Source: Amphiplicatus sp046296195 (GTDB taxonomy: Bacteria > Pseudomonadota > Alphaproteobacteria > Caulobacterales > Parvularculaceae). Taken from it: a stretch of 64,000 nt of DNA. A program made the translations under genes and the position numbers. Under the pieces are notes generated by a model. That model saw nothing but the letters and a program-made list of their open reading frames with translations. It was not told where the DNA came from and searched no databases. Shown here piece after piece: positions 53,763 through 62,607 of the stretch. Positions within the stretch are counted from its first letter, which is position 1, and each line of letters starts with the position of its first letter. The stretch lies in contig JBKBLR010000006.1 of the NCBI GenBank assembly GCA_046296195.1, positions 1-64,000 on the forward strand, written 5' to 3'.

Positions 53763-54719
53763 ATGAGACTTCGCGTTCTCGCCGCCGCCAGCGCCGCATT
53801 TCTCGCGGCCGACCCGCTTGCGGCCGCCGAGCCCGGGCCGCCCGTTTATTCGGTCGTCATCGAAAACGACTGGTTCGGCGGCACGGACGAGCGCTACACG
53901 AGCGGCATCAAGCACCAATGGCTGTCGGCCGAGGGCAAGGGCGCGCGACTTGCGCGCCTCCTCCTGCGCGCCGGCGAGGGAGATGTCGTCCGGTATGGCG
54001 TCGGCGCGGGGCAGAGCATTTTCGTCCCGGAGACGATCACCGTCGCCGCCCCGTTGCCCGGTCAGCGCCCCTATGCCGGCTGGCTCTATCTCGAAGCGCA
54101 ATCCGTCGTCCGCCGCCGAAGCGGGGCGACAGACATCCTGAAGCTTCAGGCGGGCGTCATCGGCCCGTGGTCGCTCGCCGAAGACGCCCAGAAGACGCTT
54201 CACCGCAGCTTCGATTTCGTGACGCCGCGCGGCTGGGACAACCAGCTGCGCAACGAGCCCGGCGTCGCCGTTTCGATCGACCGGCGATGGCGAGCCGCGG
54301 GCGGCCGCCGCTTCGAGCTTCTGCCGCATGTTGGCGTCAGTCTCGGCAATGTTCTGACCGAGGCGCGCGCCGGGGCGATCGTCCGTATCGGGAGCGCTCT
54401 GGACGCGGATGGCCTGCCCGCTCGCGTCTCGCCCGCCCGTCCTGCCGCCAGCGCGCATGGCGGCGATGGATTCTCGTGGCAGATCTACGCCGGCGGACAG
54501 GCGCGCGCCGTGGCGCAAAACATCTTTCTCGACGGCAACACATTTCGCGACAACCTTTCCGTCGACAAGAAGACGGTCGTCGGCGAGATCGAGGCGGGCT
54601 TCGCCCTGCGCGCCGGTCGCGCTTCGTTCGGCTATAACCACGTCCTCAGAACAAAAGAATATCAAGGCGAGCCGGGCGCACAGGATTTCGGGGCGGTGAC
54701 GATCTCCCTCGCCTTTTGA
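53763..54719 (+). CDS. LpxR-like lipid A 3'-O-deacylase family (DUF2219)
   Basis: 318 residues from the ATG at 53763 (MRLRVLAAASAAFLAADPLAAAE), a signal peptide; an in-frame start at 53703 would spoil it. The mature N-terminus has VIENDWFGGTDERYTSGIKHQWL, given here as the motif END.F...D..YTSG, and then PGQRPYAGWLYLEAQ. Both are hallmarks of the LpxR outer-membrane barrel, whose active site uses Asn-Asp near the first strand and a later His. It would remove the 3'-acyloxyacyl group from lipid A. The protein ends in Phe (ISLAF). It is transcribed divergently from sucD. Confidence 0.8.
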   Translation: MRLRVLAAASAAFLAADPLAAAEPGPPVYSVVIENDWFGGTDERYTSGIKHQWLSAEGKGARLARLLLRAGEGDVVRYGVGAGQSIFVPETITVAAPLPGQRPYAGWLYLEAQSVVRRRSGATDILKLQAGVIGPWSLAEDAQKTLHRSFDFVTPRGWDNQLRNEPGVAVSIDRRWRAAGGRRFELLPHVGVSLGNVLTEARAGAIVRIGSALDADGLPARVSPARPAASAHGGDGFSWQIYAGGQARAVAQNIFLDGNTFRDNLSVDKKTVVGEIEAGFALRAGRASFGYNHVLRTKEYQGEPGAQDFGAVTISLAF

Positions 54720-54845
54720 CAGGCGCTAAGGGGAGCGCGACCGAACACGCTGCCGTGAGCAGTCGGTCAGGCGGCTGTTTCCCCTTGACGCGCCGGCGCG
54801 CGCCGCCCACTCGCGGCAGGCGGCGGGATTCTGTGCGGGCTGACG

Positions 54846-55385
54846 ATGACCGATATGATTCGGCAGGACCATTGGCGCATTTACTTCATCAGCAGCTGGC
54901 GCTTGGAACGGCGGATCGAAGACAGGCGTGGAAACCGCGTCGGCGCCGCCTTTGGCGAAGCAACCATTGCGGCCGGCGTCGAAAAGGCGACTGCAATCTG
55001 CAGGGAGGCCCTTACGATCGACTATGGAGGACGGCGATTCGCCGGCGAGCAGACAATTCTCTGGCGGTTCGACCACGCTGACGGCCCAACGCTACATTTC
55101 AAAAACGGTCGCTTCTTCATTGCGATGCGATTTGGCGGCGATGGCGGTCTCTTGCGTTCGGCTTTTTCTCATGGCTGCGGCGAGGACCTTTATGAGGGCG
55201 TGGCCGAGATAGCCCATGGAAACGCGTGGCGACTTGTCTGGAATGTCCGGGGGCCGCGCAAAGACTATACGCTCGACACTTTGTATTCGCGCATAGGCGG
55301 GCAGCGGGCGGCCGCGACCGATTGCGAGTCGAAACGACGTGTGCCAAACAGCGCGCCACGCACTTTAAGGGGGCTGTCGCCATGA
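54846..55385 (+). CDS. DUF6314 family protein
   Basis: 179 residues. The pattern WRLERRIEDRRG near residue 18, ILWRFDHADGPTLHFKNGRFF near 70-90, HGCGEDLYEG near 108 and the strongly conserved GPRKDYTLDTLYSR near 134-147 fit the DUF6314 family, predicted lipocalin-like beta barrels of unknown function. There is no signal peptide. The stop codon overlaps the bioY start by 4 bp, so the two are translationally coupled, which hints at a role near biotin uptake; that is inference. The last 25-30 residues look non-conserved. Confidence 0.65.
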   Translation: MTDMIRQDHWRIYFISSWRLERRIEDRRGNRVGAAFGEATIAAGVEKATAICREALTIDYGGRRFAGEQTILWRFDHADGPTLHFKNGRFFIAMRFGGDGGLLRSAFSHGCGEDLYEGVAEIAHGNAWRLVWNVRGPRKDYTLDTLYSRIGGQRAAATDCESKRRVPNSAPRTLRGLSP

Positions 55386-55984
55386 ACGCACATGCGAATT
55401 CAGCGCGCGAAGTGCTTTCTGAAGCATTCTTGGCGCCGCGCGAGGGCGCCTGGCGCTCCCTGAAACGTGCGGCGCTCGTCGCCGTGGGCGTGATGCTGCT
55501 CGCCCTCGCTGCAAAAATCCGCATTCCGCTCTGGCCTGTTCCAGTGACGATGCAAACCTTCGCCGTCCTGTCGATCGGCGCGGCTTACGGACCGCGGCTC
55601 GGGCTCGCGACTGTTCTTGCGTGGCTGCTGCTCGGCGCTGCGGGCGCGAACGTCTTTGCGGCGCCCTCGTCCGGCGGACTTTCTTACATGCTGGGCGACA
55701 CCGGCGGCTATCTCTTCGGCTTCGCGCTCGCGGCAGCGACGCTCGGCGCGCTTGCACGGCGCGGCTGGGATCGATCGCCGGTGAAGACTGCGGCCATGCT
55801 GGCTATCGGGAATGCGGTGATCTATGCGCCTGGGCTGCTTTGGCTGGCGCTTCGCCACGGCTTCAACGCGCCGGTTCTCGAATGGGGACTTTATCCTTTT
55901 CTCGTCGGCGACACGATCAAACTTGGGCTTGCGGCGATCGCGTTCCCGCTCGCCTGGCGATTTGCGCGCGGCGCGCGAGACTGA
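55382..55984 (+). CDS. bioY: Biotin transporter BioY (ECF S-component)
   Basis: 200 residues from the ATG at 55382. Six hydrophobic helices are present, with the BioY signature IPLWPVPVTMQTFAVLSIGAAYG early and SGGLSYMLGDTGGYLFGF in the middle (family motif P.S.GY..GF). It binds biotin in the membrane. No bioM or bioN is adjacent, so it either works alone, as some BioY proteins are reported to do, or uses a shared ECF module encoded elsewhere. It overlaps the DUF6314 gene by 4 bp. I saw no BioR- or BirA-type operator upstream. Confidence 0.92.
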   Translation: MNAHANSAREVLSEAFLAPREGAWRSLKRAALVAVGVMLLALAAKIRIPLWPVPVTMQTFAVLSIGAAYGPRLGLATVLAWLLLGAAGANVFAAPSSGGLSYMLGDTGGYLFGFALAAATLGALARRGWDRSPVKTAAMLAIGNAVIYAPGLLWLALRHGFNAPVLEWGLYPFLVGDTIKLGLAAIAFPLAWRFARGARD

Positions 55985-56193
55985 ACCGCTGAGCGCCTTC
56001 GGCGCTCGATCAATCAGCGATTTTCCGTTGGCCGCGATCCTCGCGCTGTCAAACGCATCCCGACCGCGCGTTCAACCGGCCTTGCGCAGGGCTGCCTGTT
56101 TGAACGCCCACAGCGGCGCATCGGCGCCGCGCTGGGCCGAGAAAAATTCGCCAAGATCGACTTCGTGCGGCGCAGCGCGTCGGCAGGCGCCGG

Positions 56194-57207
56194 TCAGAGC
56201 CCGCAGCTTTCGCGCACGATGAGCTCCGTCGGCAGCCTTTCGGAATGGATCGCCCTGACGTCCGAGGCGTTGAGGAGTTTCGAGACCATCAGCCGGCCGG
56301 CCTTCGCCATGTCCTGGCTGATTGTCGTCAGCGGCGGGGAATTGTATCGCGCCAGCCTGATATTGTCATAGCCGATCACCGATACATCCTGCGGCACACG
56401 CCGGCCCGACCGCTTGATAGCGCGGATCGCGCCGACGGCGATCAGGTCGCTGGCGGCGAAAATCGCATCGACGTCGATGCGGCGGGCGAGCATTGCGTCG
56501 ACCGCGGCCTCCGCCGATTCAAGTTCGAAATGCGCCGGAGAAACGAGCGCCTCGTCGAAGGGAATTTTCGCCGTCTCAAGCGCCTGGCAGTACCCCTGAT
56601 AGCGCTGATAGATCTCCGGCCCCTCGAGATCGCCGAGAAAAGCGATGCGCTTGCGGCCAAGGCGGATGAGGTGGCTCGTCGCCTTGGCGCCGCCGCGGAT
56701 GTTGTCGCTGCCGATCGAGCAATATTTCTGTCCTGGCAGGTCGGCCCCCCAGACGACAAATCGCCCCTCATCCTCCGCAAGCCGGTTGAAACGGTCATGC
56801 AGGAAGCTCTGGCCGAGAAAGATGATTCCGTCGGCGCGATTGGTCGCCACGAGGTGCGAGAGGTCGTCATAGGTCTGCGGCGCGACGTGCGAGATCGCGA
56901 TGTCGCATTTGATCTCGCGCGCGGCCTCGGCGACGCCGCCGATGAGCTCGAGATAAAAGGGGTCGGATGACTTGGCGTCACGCCCGGTGTGCATGGGGAT
57001 GACGATGACGATCTTCGCCCCGGCGCCCGACAGGATCGCCGGCATCGAGGGGCGGAAGGAATAATTCTGCTCCTGTGCGAGGCGCCAGATGCGGCGCTTG
57101 GTTTCCTGGTTGACATTCGGATGGTCGTTGAGCGCACGGCTGATCGTCGCCGTCGAAACGCCGGCCAGTTCGGCAAGGTCTTGCAGGCGGGTGCGGTTGC
57201 GGGCCAT
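56194..57207 (-). CDS. LacI-family transcriptional regulator, likely repressor of the alpha-glucan locus
   Basis: 337 residues. The N-terminal helix-turn-helix RLQDLAELAGVSTATISRAL is followed by the hinge region and a periplasmic-binding-protein-like effector domain (VIVIPMHTG..., IGYDNIRLARYNSPPLTTIS). The gene is preceded by a TTGCA-N6-TGCAA palindrome that also occurs at the TonB receptor, GH97 and amylase promoters. I therefore infer that it autoregulates and controls those operons, with a maltodextrin-derived sugar as likely inducer. It lies about 10 kb from the nearest glycosidase gene. No sugar specificity can be read from the sequence. Confidence 0.85.
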   Translation of the reverse strand: MARNRTRLQDLAELAGVSTATISRALNDHPNVNQETKRRIWRLAQEQNYSFRPSMPAILSGAGAKIVIVIPMHTGRDAKSSDPFYLELIGGVAEAAREIKCDIAISHVAPQTYDDLSHLVATNRADGIIFLGQSFLHDRFNRLAEDEGRFVVWGADLPGQKYCSIGSDNIRGGAKATSHLIRLGRKRIAFLGDLEGPEIYQRYQGYCQALETAKIPFDEALVSPAHFELESAEAAVDAMLARRIDVDAIFAASDLIAVGAIRAIKRSGRRVPQDVSVIGYDNIRLARYNSPPLTTISQDMAKAGRLMVSKLLNASDVRAIHSERLPTELIVRESCGL

Positions 57208-57254
57208 CGGCGAGACTTTCTGCGCCGCAATTTATTTCACGGACCGTGTGTTTT

Positions 57255-57268
57255 TGCAAGATTTTGCA
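57255..57268 (-). promoter_or_regulatory. Operator in front of the LacI-family gene
   Basis: TGCAAGATTTTGCA with flanking bases gives TTGCA-N6-TGCAA exactly, 47 bp before the start codon. On the minus strand TTGCAA within it can serve as -35, with AATAAA 17 bp downstream as -10. An 11 bp palindrome CACGGACCGTG (57238-57248) lies just downstream, within the spacer. Confidence 0.65.
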
Positions 57269-57275
57269 AGGCGCT

Positions 57276-58478
57276 CTACTGCGCCGGCAGGCGCTCGGCA
57301 AAAAACCGCAGGGCGTTCTCGCCCATGACGGCGCGAATGTCGTCGTCGCTGAGGCCTTCGGCGAGCAGCGCCTCGGTCAGCACCGCCGTCTCGGAGGCGT
57401 CGAAGGGAACCGTCGTCGCTCCGTCGAAGTCGGAGCCGAGGGCGACATGGCGGACGCCGAGCGTTTCAATCGCATAGGCGATCGCCTTGGCTATTGATTG
57501 CGGCGACGCCGTACAGACGGCGCCGTCCCAGAAACCAATGCCGATGAGGCCGCCGCCCCGCGCAATCTCGCGCATCAACTCGTCGGAGAAATTCCGGTCA
57601 TTCTCGCAATGGCCGCGCATGCCGGTGTGCGACACGACAAGCGGCGCCTCGGCGATCGACAACACGTCGCGCACCACCGCTTCGGAAGAATGGGCGACGT
57701 CGATGATCATGCCCTTTTTCTCCGCTGCAATCACCGCAGCGCGGCCGAATTCCGTAAGCCCGGCGTTTGAAACGCCGTGCAGCGAGCCGCCGAGCTCATT
57801 GTCGAAGAAATGCTGCAGCCCGAGCATCCGGAAGCCTGCGTCATAGAGGCGGTCGAGATTGGCGAGATCGCCCTCGAGCGGATGCGCGCCTTCGGTGGCG
57901 AGGATGATCGCGATCGCGCCTTGATCGAGCGCCGCTGCGAGCTCGCTCCTGGTGCGGACGACCGCGAGCCGGCCTTTCGACCGCTCCGCCGCGTTCTCGG
58001 CGAGCGCCGCATGATGAAGGGCGCGTTCGGCGAGGCTGCCCCAGGTCTTCACCGGCCAGCGCTGGGCGATGACAAGCGGCGTGATGTTGTCGGAATCGGC
58101 GTCGTTCTCCGCATAATTGAGGTTCTTCGGCGTTTTGGTGACGGAGGAAAGCACGGTGAGCGCGATGCGGCCTTGGGCGAGGCGAGGCGCGTCTGAATGC
58201 CCGCGTTTGTTGCGCGTCAGGAAATCGCGGTCCCACAGCAGGGCGTCATTATGCAAATCGGCGAGCCGCAAGGTCTGGTGCAGCGCCCCCGCTTCGGCGC
58301 TGACTGATTCCGACGCGTGCGGAACGATTTTGTTCAGGCCGGCGTCGACACGCTTCGGGATGTGGAAGAAGAATGCCGCCGCCGCGGCGATAAGCAGCAA
58401 CAGCGCCGAAAGGATCGTTCTCAACACGGCGTTCGCCCCCTGTTCAAAGCCGTCGTCGGCGCCGGGGACGACGACCAT
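57276..58478 (-). CDS. Membrane dipeptidase (M19 family)
   Basis: 400 residues. An N-terminal hydrophobic helix (about 20-41) anchors or exports the protein. The metal ligands of the renal-dipeptidase family are visible: HxD in LADLHNDALLWD near 73, Glu in LATEGAHPLEGD, His in IIDVAHSSEAV, His in VVSHTGMRGHC and Asp in ALGSDFDGATTVP. The family hydrolyses dipeptides, including some with D-residues. It is periplasm-facing by topology prediction. It precedes the LacI gene on the same strand, but the operator between them suggests separate control. Confidence 0.9.
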   Translation of the reverse strand: MVVVPGADDGFEQGANAVLRTILSALLLLIAAAAAFFFHIPKRVDAGLNKIVPHASESVSAEAGALHQTLRLADLHNDALLWDRDFLTRNKRGHSDAPRLAQGRIALTVLSSVTKTPKNLNYAENDADSDNITPLVIAQRWPVKTWGSLAERALHHAALAENAAERSKGRLAVVRTRSELAAALDQGAIAIILATEGAHPLEGDLANLDRLYDAGFRMLGLQHFFDNELGGSLHGVSNAGLTEFGRAAVIAAEKKGMIIDVAHSSEAVVRDVLSIAEAPLVVSHTGMRGHCENDRNFSDELMREIARGGGLIGIGFWDGAVCTASPQSIAKAIAYAIETLGVRHVALGSDFDGATTVPFDASETAVLTEALLAEGLSDDDIRAVMGENALRFFAERLPAQ

Positions 58479-58517
58479 CGCCGGCCCCGGCCCGGTTTTT
58501 CTCGGGATGCTGCGCGC

Positions 58518-58901
58518 CTATTCGGCCGCGAAGCAATAGGTGCAGATCTTGTTGCCGTCCGGGTCGCGGAGATAGGCCGCATACGCCGTCGGCGTGAAGC
58601 TGCGCGGGCCCGGCTTGCCTTCGCAGGTCCCGCCATTGGCGAGGCCCGCTTCATGGAAGGCGTGAACCGCCTTGCGGCTCGGCGCGGCGAAGCCGAGCGT
58701 GCCGCCGTTCGCATAGGTCGCTGGAAGACCGTTCGCGGGCTTCGTCACCATGAATTCAGGGCCTTTGTCGCCCCACATGAAGCCGTTCGCACCCAAGGGG
58801 CCGATCGGCTTCAGGCCGAGCGCGCCGAGCGCGGCGGTGTAGAATTTCTTCGATCGTTCAAGGTCATTCGTACCAAGAACGACATGCGTGAAAATCGCCA
58901 T
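58518..58901 (-). CDS. VOC (glyoxalase/bleomycin-resistance-like) protein
   Basis: 127 residues, one paired beta-alpha-beta-beta-beta module set. It starts MAIFTHVVLGTNDLERSKKFYTAAL, typical of the vicinal-oxygen-chelate superfamily, and ends with AAYLRDPDGNKICTYC, the usual DPDGN.I strand. It probably acts as a homodimer with a metal site. No substrate can be assigned. It is 39 bp upstream of the dipeptidase gene on the same strand. Confidence 0.8.
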   Translation of the reverse strand: MAIFTHVVLGTNDLERSKKFYTAALGALGLKPIGPLGANGFMWGDKGPEFMVTKPANGLPATYANGGTLGFAAPSRKAVHAFHEAGLANGGTCEGKPGPRSFTPTAYAAYLRDPDGNKICTYCFAAE

Positions 58902-59020
58902 GGCTTGTCTTCCTGTGTTGACGCCGTCGCAGCAAAAGCGCCGCCCGGCGCGACGCCTAGAGGCGCCGCGCGCGTTCTAGGCGATAGCTGGCGGGCCCGC
59001 AATTCGCCGCCGCGCCCCGG

Positions 59021-59701
59021 TCAGGGCTCGGCCCACATCCGCAAGAGATTGTGATAGGCCGCGGTCAGCGGAAGCACCTCGCCTTTCGCCGCGTCGATCT
59101 CGCGAAGCCGCTGGATGGATTGATCAAGCGCATAAAGCGTCGCGCGCTGGGCGGCGTCTCGCACGAGGCTTTGCACCCAGAGGATGGCGGCGCGGCGCCG
59201 TCCGCGCATCACTGACGAAACGTGATGGATGCTGGACGCCTCATATAGAATGAGATCGCCAGCGGGCAGTTTCACGACCTGATCGCCGCCCAGATCCGAA
59301 ACGACAAGATCGCCGCCGTCATAGTCCTCCGGATCGTCGAGGAAGACCGTGACCGAAAGATCAGTGCGCATCCGGCCGCGCGCCAGCGGACGAATGGCGC
59401 CGTCGATGTGATCGCCGTATTCCTCGCCCTGCGCATAGCAGTTGAAGATCGGCGGCGAGAGAACAGCCGGAAGGGCGGCGGAGACGAAGGCTGCATTCTT
59501 CGACAGCGCATCGAGAATGACAGCGCCGAGTTCGGCCGCGAGCGGATCGTTTTCGGAAAGCTGACGATTCTTCTTCGCGCCGCCGGAAAGATTCCCAGCG
59601 GTCGCGCGGCCGTCGATCCACGCCGCGCCGTCAAGACCGGCGCGAACGCGCGCCAGCGCCGGCGCATCGAGCGCACCCTCGATATGAAGCATCGCGGCCA
59701 T
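59021..59701 (-). CDS. piuC: Fe(II)/2OG-dependent hydroxylase, PiuC type
   Basis: 226 residues from the ATG at 59701, with AAAGGG 5 bp upstream. AAWIDGRATAGNLSGGAKKNRQL is the PKHD/PiuC N-terminal pattern (WxDGRxTAG...KxNxQ). Iron ligands His and Asp lie in YGDHIDGAIR, the distal His in SSIHHVSSV, and an Arg follows in RGRRRAAILWVQSLVRD. PiuC-type genes typically accompany Fiu/PiuA siderophore receptors, as here (9 bp after the receptor stop). The true substrate is not settled. It is cytoplasmic. Confidence 0.9.
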   Translation of the reverse strand: MAAMLHIEGALDAPALARVRAGLDGAAWIDGRATAGNLSGGAKKNRQLSENDPLAAELGAVILDALSKNAAFVSAALPAVLSPPIFNCYAQGEEYGDHIDGAIRPLARGRMRTDLSVTVFLDDPEDYDGGDLVVSDLGGDQVVKLPAGDLILYEASSIHHVSSVMRGRRRAAILWVQSLVRDAAQRATLYALDQSIQRLREIDAAKGEVLPLTAAYHNLLRMWAEP

Positions 59702-59710
59702 CCGGCCCTT

Positions 59711-61894
59711 TCAGAACGACAGCGAGAGGGAACCGAGGAAGGTGCGCCCCGCGCCCGGTATCACGTGGAAGAACTGAAGCTGCTCATAGTATAGCTTGTC
59801 AAACAGGTTGTTGACGTTGGCGCGCAGCGTCACGGCGTCGGAGACCCTGTAGCTTGCGCCGAGATCGACGATGACGAAGCCCGGCGCGGCGACGAAAGAC
59901 GCCGGCGTGTTCTGGCCGAGCCGGCGCGTCAACCCGACGCCGCTGACGCCGAGGGCGAGGTCGGGCGTGACATCCCGCCAGATGGACGCGACGACCTGAT
60001 GCCGCGGCGTGTTGATGAGCGGCTCGCCGATGATCGGTCCCGTCGCGCTCGACTTCAGCGTCTTGGTGTCGAGGAAGGTGTAGCCTGCGCGCACCCGCCA
60101 TCCCTTCGTCGCCGCCTGAAATTCGACTTCCGCGCCGTCGGCGCGCTGTTCCCCGCCCAGCGAGTTGAAGCCCGGCGTCGCCGGATCAGGCACGCGGACA
60201 TTGTCCTTCGTCAGCCGGAACGCCGACACGGTCAGCCGTCCAGCCTCGTCGAAAAGCGAGAGCTTCGCCCCGATCTCGATGCTGCTTGCGGTCTCGGGAT
60301 CAAGATTGATGTTCGCCTGGCCGGCGAAGCGGCCGGATGACACGAAGCTCTCGATCCCCTCGCCCGACGGATTGAACGACACGCCGTAGGCCGCATAGAG
60401 ATTAAGATCGGCGACCGGGCGCCAGACGACGGCGCCGCGATAGCTGAGATCCTTGTCCACCCGGTCGACGACGGTCCCCGTCTGGACCGACCCGTCCGGG
60501 TTGAACGTGTTGCTGAGATAGTCGGCCGCGAACCGGTCCCAGCGCAGACCAAGCAGCAGGTCGAGACGGTCGCCGATCTTGATCGTGTCGATCGCGTAGA
60601 CGCCGAGCGTCCTTGCTTCCGAATCCGCCCTCAGGCGCACGAACTGGCTGACCGTGCTGTCGTAAAACACGGCGACAGGATTCGTCAGCGAAATGGTCGG
60701 CAGGCTCGTATTGGTGATGTAGACGGGCTCTGCGCCCTCAAAACCGGTTTCAACGCCGATGATCAGGGCGTGTTTCAAAGGCCCCGTCGAAAAATTCGCC
60801 ACGACGTCTACCTGCAGCTGGCGGAACTCGTCGGTCGAGAACCCTTCGAACAGATTGAGGATCGGTGTGATGCTCTCGAGCGGAGTCCCTTGCGGCGTCG
60901 ACCCCGGAATGATCGCCTCCGAATAGCGGAAGCGCCGCGTATTATGCGAGAGCCGGGCGTTGGCGCGCAGCGAGACGGCGCCGCTCAACTGGTGCGTCGC
61001 GCGCACGGTGCCGATGTCGACATTGGTGTCGAGATAGTCGTTGGTGAAGCCGTAATAGGTCGAGCGCTCGACCGGGACCGGGAAGCCGGGATTGGCGAGA
61101 CGCCCCGGAAACCATGGAACGCCGTAATCCGGCCGGTTGTCCTCCTCTTGATGGAGATAGCTGAGCTGCACCGTCGTCGCCTCGCCGAGGCCGTAGACAA
61201 ATGTGGGCGCAAGCCCCCAGCGGCGGGACAGCGCGAAATCGCGATCCTCGACCTCTGACCGATGCGCGACGGCGTTCAGCCGGAACGCGCTCGACGCGCC
61301 GGCGACGCCGGCGAGATTGCCGTCGAAGGTTGCGCGCCGAGTTCCATCGACACCGCCCTGCAGCTCAAGAACGGCGAAGTCATCCGCCTGCGGCGTTTTA
61401 CTGACGCGATGAATGACGCCCCCGGTCGATCCGCGCCCGAAAAGCACCGACGATGGCCCTTTGTAGACGTCGATCGACACGTCGTTGAACGTGTCGCGAT
61501 AATAGTAGCCGTAATCGCGCAGGTTATCGACGAACTGATCGTTACGCGTCGTGAAACCGCGCAGGAACGCGTTGTTGCCCTGCCAGCTGGTCTCGCCGGC
61601 GCCCAGCGTCACGCCCGGAATCGAGCGCAGCGCGTCATTGAGGTTGTTGACGCCCCGATCAAGGAGCTCCTCGCCCGACAACTGGCTGATCGATTGCGGC
61701 GTCTCGATCACCGGCGTCAGCACGCGATCAAGCTGCGTGGCCGCTGTTTTTTCCCCCTCGACGATGATCTGGTCCGCCTCCGACGCGACCGATGACGCCG
61801 CCGCCGCACCGCACCAGCCCGCCGCAAGGCTCGCCCCGACGCCGCTCGCCGCGCGCAGGCGGGCTGTTAAGCGACGCAACTTGACCCTACTCAT
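59711..61894 (-). CDS. TonB-dependent siderophore receptor (Fiu/PiuA type)
   Basis: 727 residues; GGGAG lies before the ATG at 61894. A signal peptide (about 1-35, GASLAAGWCGAAAASS) is followed by the plug domain with ETPQSISQLSGEELLDRGV, IPGVTLGAGE, FLRGF and VYKGPSSVLFGRGSTGGVI, the classical catecholate-receptor plug landmarks. The barrel ends LGSLSLSF. It would import ferric siderophores with TonB-ExbBD. The gene order receptor-piuC is the conserved Fiu pair. I found no convincing Fur box upstream, although iron control is expected. Confidence 0.92.
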   Translation of the reverse strand: MSRVKLRRLTARLRAASGVGASLAAGWCGAAAASSVASEADQIIVEGEKTAATQLDRVLTPVIETPQSISQLSGEELLDRGVNNLNDALRSIPGVTLGAGETSWQGNNAFLRGFTTRNDQFVDNLRDYGYYYRDTFNDVSIDVYKGPSSVLFGRGSTGGVIHRVSKTPQADDFAVLELQGGVDGTRRATFDGNLAGVAGASSAFRLNAVAHRSEVEDRDFALSRRWGLAPTFVYGLGEATTVQLSYLHQEEDNRPDYGVPWFPGRLANPGFPVPVERSTYYGFTNDYLDTNVDIGTVRATHQLSGAVSLRANARLSHNTRRFRYSEAIIPGSTPQGTPLESITPILNLFEGFSTDEFRQLQVDVVANFSTGPLKHALIIGVETGFEGAEPVYITNTSLPTISLTNPVAVFYDSTVSQFVRLRADSEARTLGVYAIDTIKIGDRLDLLLGLRWDRFAADYLSNTFNPDGSVQTGTVVDRVDKDLSYRGAVVWRPVADLNLYAAYGVSFNPSGEGIESFVSSGRFAGQANINLDPETASSIEIGAKLSLFDEAGRLTVSAFRLTKDNVRVPDPATPGFNSLGGEQRADGAEVEFQAATKGWRVRAGYTFLDTKTLKSSATGPIIGEPLINTPRHQVVASIWRDVTPDLALGVSGVGLTRRLGQNTPASFVAAPGFVIVDLGASYRVSDAVTLRANVNNLFDKLYYEQLQFFHVIPGAGRTFLGSLSLSF

Positions 61895-61989
61895 CGCTGC
61901 TCTCCCTCAGCACTCTCCCGGACCGGGCGTCTAACAGCATAACGCTTGGAGTTCAATGACGCGCGGGGCCTTTCGATGCGGCGAAAATT

Positions 61990-62607
61990 TTACGCGAATG
62001 CAATTGACCGCATCAACGCTGCGGGCCCAGCGTGCGCCAGATCGTCAGCATCGTCGATATCAGGAAGCGTTTCGATCATGGCGATCCTTGATCCGGCTGG
62101 CATGGACGTCAACGAATCCTGAAGCGCATGCGCGCTGGACCAGCGCACGCCTTCAAAACTCGGCGCGCGGCCGCGCCGCCGCGACACCCCGATAAGCCAG
62201 AAGCCGCCGTCCGGCGCCGGCCCGAAAACGACGTCGGCGCCCGCGAGCGCCCTGAACGCCGCCCGAATGCCGCGCGCACGCAACGCCGGCGCATCCGATC
62301 CGATGATGACCACAGGGCCGCGCGGCGCCGCATCGATCAGGCGGCGCATCCTCCTTCCAAGATCACCCTTTCCTTGCGGCGCGCGCGCAAGCCGCGCCGG
62401 CCAGTGGGAATCGAATCCACGCAATGAGGTCGCCGGATCCACAGCGAGGACCGTCCGCCAGCGCCCGCTCGCCGCATGGGCGATCGTGTTCGCCGTCAGG
62501 CGCCGGTAAATGGCGGCCGCGCGACCCGCACCAACCGTCTTCGCAAGACGGGTCTTCACCCGGCCTGCGACCGGCGCTTTCACGAAGATGATCAGCGTCC
62601 CCCTCAT
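61990..62607 (-). CDS. TIGR04282 family (DUF2064) nucleotidyl/glycosyltransferase-like protein
   Basis: 205 residues, GT-A fold. FVKAPVAGRVKTRLAKTVG at the N-terminus, QGKGDLGRRM near 78, VVIIGSDAPAL near 98 and GADVVFGPAPDGGFWLIG near 122 are the TIGR04282 landmarks. Genes of this family pair with TIGR04283 glycosyltransferases and are annotated as arsenosugar biosynthesis in some cyanobacteria and proteobacteria. Here the pair is complete (4 bp overlap). No arsenic methyltransferase or ars gene is visible, so the arsenosugar role is uncertain. Confidence 0.85.
   Translation of the reverse strand: MRGTLIIFVKAPVAGRVKTRLAKTVGAGRAAAIYRRLTANTIAHAASGRWRTVLAVDPATSLRGFDSHWPARLARAPQGKGDLGRRMRRLIDAAPRGPVVIIGSDAPALRARGIRAAFRALAGADVVFGPAPDGGFWLIGVSRRRGRAPSFEGVRWSSAHALQDSLTSMPAGSRIAMIETLPDIDDADDLAHAGPAALMRSIAFA

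Noticed and set aside
57238..57248. Perfect 11 bp palindrome CACGGACCGTG before the LacI gene
   Set aside because: Seen once only, short, and GC-rich palindromes of this size are expected by chance; kept only as a note in the operator entry.
61895..62000. Possible Fur or other iron box upstream of the Fiu-type receptor, such as GCGAAAATTTTACGC
   Set aside because: No match to the Fur or Irr consensus that I could accept; the AT-rich core is only an imperfect repeat.
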